A stretch of 64,000 bases of DNA from Chionoecetes opilio (Eukaryota; Arthropoda; Malacostraca; Decapoda; Majidae): assembly GCA_016584305.1 (NCBI GenBank), contig JACEEZ010018894.1, forward strand, positions 1 through 64,000. The letters run 5' to 3'. Below, in pieces: positions 19,267-30,619 of the stretch. Position 1 is the stretch's first letter, and the number at the start of each line of letters is the position of its first letter. Below the pieces are notes generated by a model, which worked only from the letters and a program-made list of their open reading frames with translations, had not been told where the DNA came from and made no database searches. The position numbers and the translations under genes were made by a program.

Positions 19267-20659
19267 ATGTCATTCCCCGTTTTGTCACCCGCGGCTAGCG
19301 GGTCTGAGGATGACGAAGAGGAAATCGCTTCCACACCCTTTGAACCACTAAACACAACAAATTCATCCCCGCTACCGGGGGACGCGATATCAAGTTTGAT
19401 TCGCTATTTGGAGGAGTCCCGTAACCGACGCATCCAGGATGAACAGGAGAGGTGCCAGCGTGATGAGGAGAGACGATTACGTGACAATGAGGCCAGGAGA
19501 AAGGAGGAGGATTCACGGTTCCAATTTCTTGTCACACTTCTGTCTCCTTTGCACAGACCGCAGTCTGCGGCCAGCGCGCGGGACATTCCTTCACCTCCAC
19601 CCCCCCCTCGATGCCGGTGCGGTCGCCCCACTCAACGCTTCTCCTGTGGCTGCCACGCCCACCGTCGCGACTTCTGCTGGCAAGCATGTGGCCCAGTCCA
19701 CCGACATTGCTGGGCGACTCTTCCTTCCAAGTTTTCCGGCAGTGGCGTCGTCTGTGGGAAGATTACTCTATCATGCTGAATTCACAGAGGCTGCCACGAC
19801 ATAAGCAACTCATCCAGCTGCGGATGGCTGTGTCACTGGACGTACAAAGGATCCTAAAACATACCCTAGGGATCGCACCTGACACTGCCTTGACTGTGAC
19901 AGAGGTCTTAGACACCCTACAGTCCCACTTCAAGAGTCAACGAAATGTAGCACTACGCCGTCGAGAACTCCTGTGTTGTAAGCAGGCTGACGGCGAGTCA
20001 TTCTCCGATTTCTTTGTACGCCTGAAGAACCTAGCAGAGGAGGTCGACTTGTGTACTGGTAACGCTACGACGTGCGCGGAGATCCAATTGAAAATGGTTC
20101 TGCGAGATGAAGAGCTGATTCAACGCCTTATCTCCCTAGACACAGGCGCTTCTCTTCAAGACGTGGTCACCTGTTGCCGTTCCTTCGAAGCCACCCGCCA
20201 TACAGCCTCCGCTATATACTCGTCTCCAAGCCAGCTTCGCGTCATGTCTACCTACAAGAACGGCAGGCGCCACAACAAGACGCCTCAGGTCATTCACCTC
20301 AACAGCCACTTTCAGGTCAGCGCGTGAAGACTCAACATAGAACAGCAGTTCCCAGCCCTGTTCACCCTTGCCAATCCCGTGCGCGGCGCCATGGCCCGAA
20401 GTGTCCGGCCAGGGCTGCGTCTTGTTACAACTGCGGCCGTCAAGGTCATTGGGCGGGGACTGACAAGTGTCCCGCCAAGACAGCCCAATGCCGCTTCTGC
20501 ACCAGGACTGGCCACTACGACAGGTTCTGCCGCAACACGAAGCAGTGCAAATATATTCACAGAATTCACCTGTGCCATCACCAAGTTGACTGGACCTCTC
20601 TCATACTTGAAGAAAACGGTAGGGTCACCAGACACTGTCTGTATGTTACATCGGTGTAA
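19267..20659 (+). pseudogene. Ty3/Gypsy-type retrotransposon gag, frameshifted, pol missing
   Basis: From ATG 19267 the frame gives an acidic and coiled N-terminus (RYLEESRNRRIQDEQERCQR region). It shifts at a C-run near 19601-19608 and again near 19715. The capsid-like part follows: FRQWRRLWEDYSIM, RMAVSLDVQRIL, LLCCKQADGESFSDFFVRL, matching the retrotransposon gag domain of Gypsy elements. After a third shift near 20330 come two zinc knuckles, C-x2-C-x3-GHW-x5-C and C-x2-C-x3-GHY-x4-C (about 20423-20532). The frame ends at 20659 without protease, RT or integrase. Gag would package RNA; this copy cannot make a complete protein. Confidence 0.8.
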
Positions 20660-20761
20660 CACTGGGTTATTAGGCTAGAAAATATATATATTTTTTTTAT
20701 TTTTTTTTTTTATGATTTTTTGAAATTTGTTACATATACGTAACAGTGGGCGCTAGAGGGT

Positions 20762-21451
20762 TAACCCTCTCACGCACGAAAAGTTTAATAAGTTTTTCTG
20801 TCCACTGCGACATCCGTCTTATGCTCCCTAAGGGGCCCCGCGAAATGGCCTGACTGCGGCGAATTATATTTTTATGTTATCAATTTCACCAACGTGTATT
20901 CTTTTTTCCTGGCATTATTATATATCATTGGTTTTGCAAGAGATTATTCTGCCTTATGAAAGAAAAAAATAACAAGAAATGCAAATAAATAGCGGAATTT
21001 ACCGACTCCGAAAAAATATTGAGTAAAGAGAAATAAGAAATACTTACGTTCACCACTTCGTAGCTCGAAACTTACTGAGTCAACTTTTTATGGTTTATAT
21101 GCCAATAAAAGCGGATTTTTATGAGGATTCCAACTCTACCATTATAATTTGTATATGGGCCAGCTCAGGACACGTTTTAAAGGGACGACAATCCGCGCTC
21201 ACAGGCTGCCTGCTGAGTGGAAACCGAGACACAAACCCTTATCATTTCACATCCACTCACACGAGAGAGTTGACAATTATTTTATTTTATAGGTCTAGCT
21301 TGGATCTTTGACGCAGAAAATTTTGACGCAATTCTGATAAATACTTTATTTTTGGCGAATTTTTAACTTTTTTGACACAATTCGCGTCAAAAGCTCAGAT
21401 TGCAGACGGGCCTGTTTTGACGCAATCGCGTCACCGTGCGTGAGAGGGTTA
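20762..21451. mobile_element. MITE B copy 1, 686 bp (TA target)
   Basis: Inverted ends ACCCTCTCACGCACG at 20764 and CGTGCGTGAGAGGGT ending 21449, with TA on both sides. The interior has several GACGCAATT-GCGTCAAAA motifs near the right end. Non-coding. The same family is found at 58043-58669. Confidence 0.8.
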
Positions 21452-22050
21452 TCATTTAAATGTCATGGCAGACCACTGCATGGACACTAAGCTCTATCGC
21501 TTGTTCATTTGCAATATTGTCTTAATTTGTCAGTAGTTTTCTTTGCGGTGACAGGCCAGGTCATCATCTAGGTTTTCCTTGCCTCGTTTAAACTTAGCGG
21601 CCTATTTCTAAATTATGTTGTAGGAAGTAGCATCCTCCTCTAGTGTCACCATATCATGAATCTCCTTGCGTGGTAAGTCCTTGACACACACTGTGGACAT
21701 GAGTAAAATTTATCTTAAACTCCAAATAACATGTTATTTGCCAACATATATGATGGACTTTTTTGCTATAATATGTATAAAAAATCGTGCAAAACATGGC
21801 CATAATACATAGTGCAAGTACACCACAGTCGTAGTGAGATCACTTTCAAGTACACCCCCAATGCACACAGGAGGCCATTGATACCATAAATATAGCCCTA
21901 TGAATATTATGTTCTATCTTCATTTGTATGATGTTCTAACACCATTTATGAAAAAAAGCAGCCCCGAGCAGAAATGGATCAACCCAACATGTCAATTTGT
22001 CAAAGGACAATCTCGCTATTTTCTATGTAGATCTCAAGGAATTTCCCTGG
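21452..22050. other. No recognised feature
   Basis: Non-coding stretch between MITE B and the mariner relic. It may contain the 5' part of the mariner element, too decayed to identify. Confidence 0.3.
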
Positions 22051-22054
22051 CGAT

Positions 22055-22660
22055 CTATGAATAGGACTTGAGTGCACCACTTCCAACCAGAGATGAAAGA
22101 TTAGCTAAAACAGTGGAAACATCCAGGATCTCCAGCTCTAAAGAAGGCCAGGTCAGTGATGTCTGCAGGAAGGGTGTTGTCCTTCATTCTTTCAAGATGC
22201 AGGAGTGCTGGTGGTGGATTACCTGGAAAAGAGTCACACTGTTATTGGGCTACACTAAACAGATCGTTTGAGGCAATTAAATGAGAATACCAATAAGAAT
22301 CAGTGTGGAAAGCTGACAAGAAGGCTGCTCTATTACAAAGACTCAAATACTCCTGCATGCAAGTATACTGTGGCAATTGCTGGAATCCATGAATTTGGGT
22401 CTCAACTCGTCAAACATCTCCCTATTCATCTTATCTGGCACCCTCAGACAACTGTCGATTCCCAAAGATAAAACAGGAGTCCACCAGATGCCATTTTACC
22501 ACTGATGATGAAAATCGTCATCATTGCAGTAGATCACTTCTTGAAGGCCCAAGCTGCTAACTTGTACAAATAAGGAATCTATTGTCTCCATGATTCCTGG
22601 ACAAAGTGTATAAATCTAGGTACAGGGGAACTACCTATGTATGTTGAAAATAAATGTTGC
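22055..22660 (+). pseudogene. Mariner transposase C-terminal half, heavily decayed
   Basis: In shifting frames the sequence shows mariner landmarks in order: VHHFQPEMKD, QWKHPGSPAPKKAR, VDYLEKSHTVIG, the segment around LLYYKDSNTPACKYTVAIAG then IHEFGSQLVKH, and PYSSYLAPSDN. In that last motif the final D is the third catalytic Asp of the DD34D triad. DNA after 22500 still recalls the C-terminal DDEVIAAVDHFLE-type region. At least four stops or shifts make it non-functional. The helix-turn-helix half and terminal repeats were not found. Old relic. Confidence 0.75.
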
Positions 22661-22794
22661 TTTTCTGTATATACTGTTGTATAAGATGACTCAATTTTTT
22701 ATAGTTAAAATGCATGCACAAGAGGGACCCCCTCCCTGAATCATGGTAGGTCTTTCAAGAACTGACCGTTTCTTTTTCATTGTTTGAATCAGAT

Positions 22795-23697
22795 AGGGCT
22801 AACTCAGTGTTGCAAAAGAATATGCCTGAAGAGATAAGAGAGAGAACTGAATACAGGTTTTGGAAAAAGAGATTAAGGATTAAAACAAGTGAGTAAAATG
22901 GGAATGCATGTAGAGTTTGGTAGGTAACTAAGTAAAGAGTTTGGTGCGAATAAGATGCTGTTCTAGAAAGAAGTGAAAAGGGAGTGAGGAGAAGACGTAC
23001 GAGGTGTTAGTGTGAAAGGAAAGAGACTGGAAATCTTGTTAATAGCAGAGATGAATTGGAAGGAGTATGGATGAGGCATTTTGAACGTCTAATGAACGAT
23101 AAGTTAGTAGGACAAGCAAAAATGATGAGTTTTGGTATGGAATCAGGTGAATTTTAGGCGTTTTGGCAGAGGAACAGATAGGAAGGAGATTGAGAGAAGT
23201 ATCCAAGTTAAAGTGTGAAAGAGCTGCAGGTAAACAGTCTAATACAGCCTGATTGCCTTATGTAAAACTTCATTAAATCAATGGCAAACTTCGAAAACTT
23301 TGTTGTAAAGTTGAAGTTTTAAACTTCATTAAACAAAAATGTAATGATAAAGATTTACGAATTCACACTTTAACAAGCAGAAAAGGAAGTGAAAGAGTTA
23401 AGTATTTGGGGGCAATCTTATGTAATCATAAAGATATGGAAGGAGAAATAAAACAAGCTGAGCAAGATAAGAGTGTTCTAAGATCACTTGAAATGGTGCT
23501 GAAAGGTGGGAATGTGTCCATGGAGGTTAAGCAGGCTATGAAAAATTGTGTTCTTTAGTCAACTATATGAATCAGACTTTGATGTAGAACAGGCCACAGC
23601 AGTCAAGAGTGCATGCCGTGGAAATGAGTGCCCTGAGAGGGGCATGTGGAGTGACGAGATGGCATGGTGTAAGTAAGGAGGGCGGCGCATCTCAAAA
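22795..23697 (+). pseudogene. RTE-like LINE remnant, left part
   Basis: Broken frames carry pieces of an arthropod LINE: GVWMRHFERLMNDK (about 23055-23095), then KYLGAILCNHKDMEGEIKQA (about 23395-23465), MVLKGGNVSMEVKQAMK, and AVEMSALRGACGV-type sequence near 23615-23665. Several internal deletions. The RT thumb and C-terminal segment continues into the minisatellite and resumes after it at 25012. Confidence 0.65.
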
Positions 23698-25012
23698 ATG
23701 TGGCATGGGAGTGTGTGCAGAGGGAGTGACATGGGGGGGGGGGGGTGCAGAGGGAGTGACATGGGAGTGTGTGCAGAGGGAGTGACATGGGAGTGTGTGC
23801 AGAGGGAGTGACATGGGAGTGTGTGCAGAGGGAGTGACATGGGGAGTGTGTGCAGAGGGAGTGACATGGGGGGGGGTGCAGAGGGAGTGACATGGGAGTG
23901 TGTGCAGAGGGAGTGACATGGGAGTGTGTGCAGAGGGAGTGACATGGGGTGTGTGCAGAGGGAGTGACATGGGGGGTGTGTGCAGAGGGAGTGACATGGG
24001 GTGTGTGCAGAGGAGTGACATGGGGGTGTGTGCAGAGGGAGTGACATGGGAGTGTGTGCAGAGGGAGTGACATGGGGGTGTGTGCAGAGGGAGTGACATG
24101 GGAGTGTGTGCAGAGGGAGTGGACATGGGGGTGTGTGCAGAGGGAGTTGTGTGCAGAGGGAGTGACATGGGGGGTGTGTGCAGAGGGAGTGACATGGGGG
24201 TGTGTGCAGAGGGAGTGACATGGGAGTGTGTGCAGAGGGAGTGACATGGGGTGTGTGTGCAGAGGGAGTGACATGGGAGTGTGTGCAGAGGGAGTGACAT
24301 GGGGGTGTGTGCAGAGGGAGTGACATGGGAGTGTGTGCAGAGGGAGTGACATGGGGGTGTGTGCAGAGGGAGTGACATGGGGTGTTGTGCAGAGGGAGTG
24401 ACATGGGGTGTGTGCAGAGGGAGTGACATGGGGTGTGTGCAGAGGGAGTGACATGGGGGGTGGTGTGCAGAGGGAGTGACATGGGGGTGTGTGCAGAGGG
24501 AGTGACATGGGAGTGTGTGCAGAGGGAGTGACATGGGGGTGTGTGCAGAGGGAGTGACATGGGGGTGTGTGCAGAGGGAGTGGACATGGGAGTGTGTGCA
24601 GAGGGAGTGACATGGGGTGTGTGTGCAGAGGGAGTGACATGGGGGTGTGCAGAGGGAGTGACATGGGAGTGTGTGCAGAGGGAGTGACATGGGGGTGTGT
24701 GCAGAGGGAGTGACATGGGGGTGTGTGCAGAGGGAGTGACATGGGGGTGTGTGCAGAGGGAGTGACATGGGGGTGTGTGCAGAGGGAGTGACATGGGGGT
24801 GTGTGCAGAGGGAGTGGACATGGGGGTTGTGTGCAGAGGGAGTGACATGGGGGGTGTGTGCAGAGGGAGTGACATGGGGGTGTGTGCAGAGGGAGTGACA
24901 TGGGGGTGTGTGCAGAGGGAGTGACATGGGAGTGTGTGCAGAGGGAGTGACATGGGGGTGTGTGCAGAGGGAGTGACATGGGAGTGTGTGCAGAGGGAGT
25001 GACATGGGAGTG
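23698..25012. repeat. 26-bp minisatellite, about 50 copies
   Basis: Tandem units of AGTGACATGGGAGTGTGTGC plus AGAGGG (26 bp, varying 24-30 by G-run length and small indels). It starts inside the LINE sequence at a site encoding CGMGVCAEGV and ends where the LINE resumes (VVEWAQRNTLRWFKHIERM). Because the unit is not a multiple of three and lacks stops on the minus strand, three overlapping minus-strand frames of 480-525 residues appear (HVTPSAHTPM-like). They are artefacts. Confidence 0.95.
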
Positions 25013-25345
25013 GTGGAATGGGCGCAAAGAAATACATTGAGATTGTTTAAACACATTGAAAGGATGAAAAGGAGACTAAGATTTTTTTTTAGAGTGAAAT
25101 CAAGGGTCCTAGTAGTAGAGGGCGAGCACTTGGAAGGTGGAAGGATGGGGTAAAGAAATATATGAGTGAAAGAGGTGTCAGGGGAAGGGGTGGCTTGAAC
25201 AGGCAAGGAGGGAGTGTTCGGATAAATATAGGTGGAGGCTCTTCCGTGGCCATTCCTTTGAGGGACCACTGGAGGGAAAGAGGCTTCAGAGCTACAGATA
25301 GAAGAGATAGGTAGATCATGAACAATATACGAACCTTTTCCCCTT
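25012..25345 (+). pseudogene. RTE-like LINE remnant, right part
   Basis: Continues the LINE after the minisatellite: VVEWAQRNTLRWFKHIERMK, then a frame with SRVLVVEGEHLEGGRMG and a C-terminal region resembling the LGRWKDRVKEYM-type ending of this LINE family, finishing in a short untranslated tail near 25345. The left part is at 22795-23697. Confidence 0.65.
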
Positions 25346-25727
25346 GACTAAACAAATTGAGTTAAGAGTCTTCACTGCCTCTTAACATGAAAGAGTCCTA
25401 AACATTTGGATTCATATTTTAAAAAGGAAGCAAAGTGGCAGAGCATTGGTCCTAAACACGCTCCAGATGGTCAACAAGTTATGAATTCCCTAGCCATATC
25501 GGAAATATTTGCAGCATCTATTTCTTCAGTCCTCAATCTATGAGTCCCTAAGCCGCTGCTTCTCATGAAGTGCTCAATAGAACTATTCTTCATCCTGATA
25601 CTTTTGATAATGATGACTCTCTAGGTCACTCCAGGACACAGCCCGGTGTGTCATGTGGCAATCCGCCTCTGGGGTCATACTCCTTCAGATTCAATAGCTA
25701 GAATACGGGAGAGGGATGGAGAAGCCA

Positions 25728-25955
25728 GGGTGCCTCGTCTGGCTGCTTGAGCCAGACGAGGCATACGGTCTCCGGGCATAAACGTCTCTCACAACCGTAC
25801 CATACTGCGCTACAGGCCCCACCGGGGCTCAGACCGGCCCAAGACCCTCCGGCCCACCGGGACACAGCCCGGTTTGCCCTATGGCCAATCCGCCCCTGGG
25901 TGTAGGTTTTTTTCGACAAAGCCGAGATGACTCTGCGAGGAGTCATCTCGGCATA
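25728..25955. repeat. Two perfect short hairpins with parallel layout
   Basis: Stem-loop 1: TGCCTCGTCTGGCT, loop GCTTG, then its reverse complement (about 25730-25762). Stem-loop 2: GCCGAGATGACT and its complement around CTGCGAGG (about 25921-25952). Both are followed by CATA. The preceding words GGACACAGCCCGGT and AATCCGCC(C/T)CTGG occur twice (25635-25675 and 25858-25900). Unassigned repeat. Confidence 0.5.
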
Positions 25956-26154
25956 TGTTTGCCGACATTAGCCCAGTGAACCAGGCTTAATAATCTCGTC
26001 GGGGGTCGAGGGGGGCCAAGCTCCCCCGATAGGAGGTTAGGTTTTAAGGTTTGGTTAGGATAATAATCCTCCTGACAGGACGGGACAGAGCGGACCACTC
26101 GGCGGCTGGTGGGCGGGCTGGCGAATGCGGGGTGGGGCGGGGGCACACTTGTTT

Positions 26155-26420
26155 TCGTACAATTCCGTTACCTACTTCCCTGGTTTCTGAGTCACTGTTT
26201 ATTATTTCCTGACCAAGTTTTAATGATTTTTCTGATGGAAATGCATTGTTATCAATGGAAATGGCGATCCTAGGATTTGGTGATGAAAATTACAAAAAAA
26301 TATCTTAACAGGTTTCTGGAAAATAAAAATATCTACATCTGCAAAAGCACCAATTTTTGGCCAGGAAAAACCAGTAAGGATCACAGAAAATAACCGCGCA
26401 GTCCTCGTCAATTTTTACCC
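26155..26420. repeat. MITE family F, copy 3
   Basis: TACAATTCCGT, TTTCTGAGTCACTG, then ACCAATTTTTGGCCAGGAAA and ACCGCGCAGTCCTCGTC, in the same order as copy 1 at 7315-7560. Arms are more diverged. Non-coding. Confidence 0.6.
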
Positions 26421-26460
26421 ACTAACCTAACCTGGTTACCTAACCGACCTCCTTGGTTCC

Positions 26461-26770
26461 TTTCTTGGTGGCTCCTTGGTCTTGTTGAGAGGCAAAGCCT
26501 CACAGTCGTGGTGGTCCACCGCTACTGCCAGTCCTGGCGTCCCTATCTAACAGGGCCACCTGGTCTGGTATGGTGTTGGAAGTCCTACACTTGGCAGTGT
26601 ATCCCGGTACTGGAGGTTCATCCGGCACTGTCTGTAGTATCTTGTCCAGACCATATTTAAATGTATTAACAGAGCACCCTGTGATGTTTTTCACAGTTTT
26701 TGGGAGGCTGTTGAAGATTTTGGGCCTAACCTAACTTCTCAGAATGTTCCTGGTATTTAATCCCTGACTG
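26461..26770 (-). pseudogene. CR1/Jockey-like LINE ORF2 tail
   Basis: The minus-strand frame has KIFNSLPKTVKNITGCSVNT, then FKYGLDKILQTVPDEPPVPG, the W/F-N-x-L-P...VN-x-FK-x-x-LDK pattern found at the extreme C-terminus of CR1- and Jockey-type reverse transcriptases. The rest of ORF2 is absent (5'-truncation). Confidence 0.65.
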
Positions 26771-28102
26771 CAGAAACACGGGTAAAAGTTGATTAAATGT
26801 ATATAATAGTGCCGACCGGGGTAACTCGGTCCTTCCAACGGACCGGTTCTATTCGGACCGCTATCTTTGCTTTGGTGTTTGTTTCAATATAAATAAGAGG
26901 GTAACAGTTTTGAATATCCCATGTAGTAAAACAACCATTTTTACATTTCTAATATTAATATGAATATAAATATTGATATGTAACTGAACCCAGGAACCAA
27001 AAAAGAAAATGAGTAAAATGACAGCAAAAAAAAAGTGTCAGCGAAGTTTGTATAAAAAATCAGCTGATTTGGCGAACTTTCATGGGACGCAAAGACGAGA
27101 CGGAGTATCTCCTTGTAAGTAAGCGTATATAGAGTGCTTTTCCTCCACTTTAACATGAAAATATCAGAAATGCTCTGTCTTGTCTCATTTTCTTATGATC
27201 AATGCTCAGTTTTGGTTCATATATACCCCAGTGACAAAAACCCTCGCGGGGTAAACTGGACCGTTGTAATGTAGGGTGAGTTAGGGAGGAACTGTACAGT
27301 ACACAAGGATATCGTACAGACCATGGAGGTAGTATTGGACTTCCTCCAAGGTACAGACGCTCTCATGACCACATTTATAGGTTTAGAATGGTATCCCTCT
27401 AATATGTATTAGAGGAAATGGGAGCGCACAGCTGAGGGGGATTTAAACGAATGACCCGCGGCTAAATTTTGAGGCGAGTTTTTTGCTGTTTTTTCATTTT
27501 AGATGTAATATTTCGCCACCAGTTACCGATTTCTGGTGTCCATGAATACATCAAGAGTGTTCTGGTAAAGTACAGAACATTGAGATATGTCTACCGTAGA
27601 TAACACTAGACGCCACCGGCAGTGATGTCGCCAGGCGCCAAATATTACGAATTATAGCATCACTACTGCTGTGAATGTGCCCCTGAAGATGATACACAGT
27701 AGTTTATATCATGACTGTATAATCTACCCTGCTTCAGCGTTGTTTTATGCCTTGTATCTGCAAGTATAGACGGTTTCAAATTTCACTACTCGTTTTTTTG
27801 GCGCGACCAAGGCCAAGGGAGAGACGACAGACAGCGGCTCATCGCCTTTCGGGCTGGAGGATAAAAAACACTACCGTAGCTGCAATCTTTGTAGTCGTTA
27901 CCAAGGCCGTCACTCGGTTGATATTTTTGTAATTTGTTAATGTATAGCCATAATATGATACAGATGAAGACAAAATGACACAGACTGGCACTCGTGGAGA
28001 TGATGGGTCCAGTCACTAACACCTGATTTCCATGCGGTCTATATTGCCAGATATGTTTTTTCTGCTGCAGTCACGGTGTAGTGTTACCACGCCGGGCGAG
28101 TA

Positions 28103-28186
<84 letters not shown>

Positions 28187-28265
28187 TCCTTTCCTCTCTC
28201 TCTCTCCTTCCTTTCCCTTCTCTCGCTCTATCTCTCCTCCCCCCTATCTTCTCTCTCCTCTCCTC

Positions 28266-28361
<96 letters not shown>

Positions 28362-28400
28362 CTTCCTTTCCCTTCTCTCTCTCTCTCTCCTTTCTTTCTT
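28103..28400. repeat. (CT)n microsatellite with CCTT interruptions
   Basis: About 300 bp of CT dinucleotides with a few CCTTCCTTT interruptions. Open frames on both strands (Leu-Ser on plus, Arg-Glu on minus) are low-complexity artefacts. Confidence 0.97.
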
Positions 28401-28494
28401 TTTCATCTATACTATTTCTTCTCCCTCCTGCTCCTCTTCATCCTCCACACGATGAAAATATTCACGATAATATCACATAGCTACTGGCCATGAT

Positions 28495-28530
28495 GTGTGT
28501 GAATGTGTGTGTGTGTGTGTGTGTGTGACT
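28495..28530. repeat. (GT)n microsatellite
   Basis: Short GT run following the CT tract. Confidence 0.9.
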
Positions 28531-28771
28531 TGACTTGATCTGGTCAGATGAGGTGATGCAAGTGAACTCATATGTCACAGGATGACCACCGTGGTGTTTA
28601 CATAAAAGTGGCGTCGTATATAACTAATATAGACTAGGACATAGACCACTGTAAATCTGGACTGCGCACGGAATATCGGCCTGTTGCACAAGGGCCTGAA
28701 GTCGGAGGGCCGCTCGTGATTCTAATATATATAATAATATATATATATATATATACACGGATCATATAGAC

Positions 28772-29438
28772 TGGTTTATCAGTATATATGATATACTTTA
28801 ATCTTCGTAAATGTTTGTTCTATAATATTATCAAATAAAAAACAGTAAAACACACTAAAGAAATGCCATTACGAGACTGAAGAAATATGCATTCACTTCA
28901 ACTCTTCGCCATTTAAAACTTTGCGAGTCAACTTTTATCATGAAGGGTATCAATAGAAGCGCAATTTTATTAGCTTTCCATTGATGTATTTCGTTTTCTG
29001 ATAAATGAATTACCACCATGCATAAATTAGCGTTAACTAAATAAATAAAATCATCAATCGGGTAATTTTCCCGATTGATGATTGATATTTATTTAGTTAA
29101 CGCTAATTTATACAGGGTGCTAATTCATTTATCAGAAAATGAAATATATAAGTAAATAAATAACATCATCAATCGGGAAAATTACCAGTTTGATGATTTT
29201 ATTTATTTATTTAACGCTAATTTATGCATACTTCTAATTCATTTATCAGAAAACTAAATATATCAATGGAAAGCTAATAAAATTGCGCTTCTATTGATAC
29301 CTTTCATGATAAAATTTGACTCGCAAAGTTTTAAATGGCGAAGAGTTGAAGTGAATGCATATTTCTTCAGTCTCGTAATGGCATTTCTTTAGCGTGTTTT
29401 ACTGTTTTATATTTGATAATATTATAGAACAAACATTT
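28772..29438. mobile_element. Foldback family copy 3 (head-to-head half-units)
   Basis: A direct half-unit from TTTATCAGTATATATGATAT (about 28776) to GCGTTAACTAA (about 29040), then two inverted partial or complete half-units separated by ATCATCAATCGGG palindromes (29050-29210). It ends at ATTATAGAACAAACATTT where the 73-bp tandem repeat begins. The outer 118 bp with AAAGACTACTC seen at 4109 is absent, so this copy lacks the terminal module. Confidence 0.75.
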
Positions 29439-29657
29439 GATATGACACTTTTTCTTCATATATCAATTCTTTTATTTTGTCTGTAAAAGGTCCGTGGGCA
29501 TGTTATGACATGATATGACACTTTTTCTTCATATATCAATTCTTTTATTTTGTCTGTAAAAGGTCCGTGGGCATGTTATGACATGATATGACACTTTTTC
29601 TTCATATATCAATTCTTTTATTTTGTCTGTAAAAGGTCCGTGGGCATGGTATGACAT
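29439..29657. repeat. 73-bp tandem repeat, 3 copies
   Basis: Unit begins GATATGACACTTTTTCTTCA and ends GGGCATGTTATGACAT. Copies at 29439-29511, 29512-29584 and 29585-29657 are identical except for one base in the third. It abuts the truncated end of the foldback copy. Confidence 0.97.
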
Positions 29658-30039
29658 GAGGTTAAGTTTTTGGAGGTTTGTCTTGTTGAAAAAATAAAGT
29701 TAAAAATTATATATAGGACCAATTTACCCCAGAGTTAGGTCCAATTTACCCCATTTAGTGAAACAATGCGGTCCGCACTTCTCAGTGTATTGCTAACAGA
29801 GCTATAATGGAAATTTGTTCAAACTTTAATAACATATAGGTAGTGACCCTCTTATGATTGTATTAAATTTTTGTTTGTTTACTTCAATAGATATGGAAAC
29901 TAGATCAAAGTTTGTCAAAACCAGGACCAAATTACCCCGGTCGGCACTATACTGTATGGTCATGGCCATATACTATAATATGAACTAGAACTGCTGGGGT
30001 CTGGCCCCTGGCGTGTCAGCGGGTCTGTGCCGGTCCACC

Positions 30040-30447
30040 GAAATATGCCAAAACCCCAGGTTTTGGCATAAAGTAATCAAAAACCTTTGGCCCAATCAAA
30101 AACCTTTCTGAGCGCCATCTGGCGAGGACAATGCAACCCTCAGAATTTATTACAAAACCTGTTCCATGCTAAATAAATATATATCAAGGTATATACCTCG
30201 ATCTACCAGGAAAAATAGCATATAAACTTGTTATTCTTATATATACAAAAACCATGAATATTGTTATGCCAAAACCCTCAGAATTTATACCAAAACCCTC
30301 AGAAGTTATGCCAAAACCCTCAGAAGTTATGCCAAAACCCTTAGAATGCATTGCAAAACCTGTTCCATGATAAATAAATATATATCAAAGTAGTATATAC
30401 CTCGATCTACCAGGAAAAATAGCATATAAACTTGTTATTCTTATATG
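30040..30447. repeat. ATGCCAAAACC hairpin and repeated block
   Basis: TATGCCAAAACC and its complement form a perfect hairpin (30044-30071). ATGCCAAAACCCTCAGAA is repeated in tandem at 30265-30345. A block of about 95 bp ending AAACTTGTTATTCTTATAT occurs at 30149-30242 and again at 30350-30447. Unassigned repeat. Confidence 0.65.
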
Positions 30448-30469
30448 ATCTGACATCAACACTGAAATC

Positions 30470-30612
30470 AACAAATGGAATGGTACAGGAGAAAGGACCA
30501 GCCACGGTATGAAAGGTTCTATGATGGTGGCTATGGAGGGGACCTACTCTTCAGAGCCAGGACAAAGTCGCTGGAGGTAAATAGTCGTATGTACGGATGG
30601 AAGAATTGAAAC
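30470..30612 (+). pseudogene. LINE ORF2 fragment (FYDG-LLFRART motif)
   Basis: The open frame reads EWYRRKDQPRYERFYDGGYG followed by GDLLFRARTKSLEVN and stops at about 30610. The YERFYDG-x4-LLF-x-AR-x-x-SLEVN pattern belongs to the region after the RT domain in arthropod Jockey-like LINEs. Isolated 45-residue piece. Confidence 0.55.
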
Positions 30613-30619
30613 CAAGAAG

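Larger units (their letters stand above)
26807..29949. mobile_element. Candidate 3.1-kb TIR element (TA target) with internal repeats
   Basis: Inverted ends GTGCCGACCGGGGTAA at 26809 and 29947, each bordered by TA. The words GGGGTAA-T-GGACC recur near both ends (26818, about 27250, about 29716, 29732, 29925), like repeated subterminal binding sites. The interior holds CT/GT microsatellites, a foldback copy (28772-29438) and a 73-bp triplication; no transposase seen. It could instead be two solo copies of a shorter repeat flanking unrelated DNA. Confidence 0.5.

Noticed and set aside
23698..25012. CRISPR-like regular repeat array
   Set aside because: Units are contiguous with no spacers, and the genome is clearly eukaryotic.
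23559..25269. Three overlapping minus-strand open frames of 483-525 residues rich in His/Pro/Ser/Thr
   Set aside because: All three frames of a 26-bp tandem repeat stay open because the unit has no stop and is not a multiple of three; no gene signature outside the repeat.
28071..28480. Leu-Ser and Arg-Glu low-complexity open frames
   Set aside because: Translation of a CT microsatellite.
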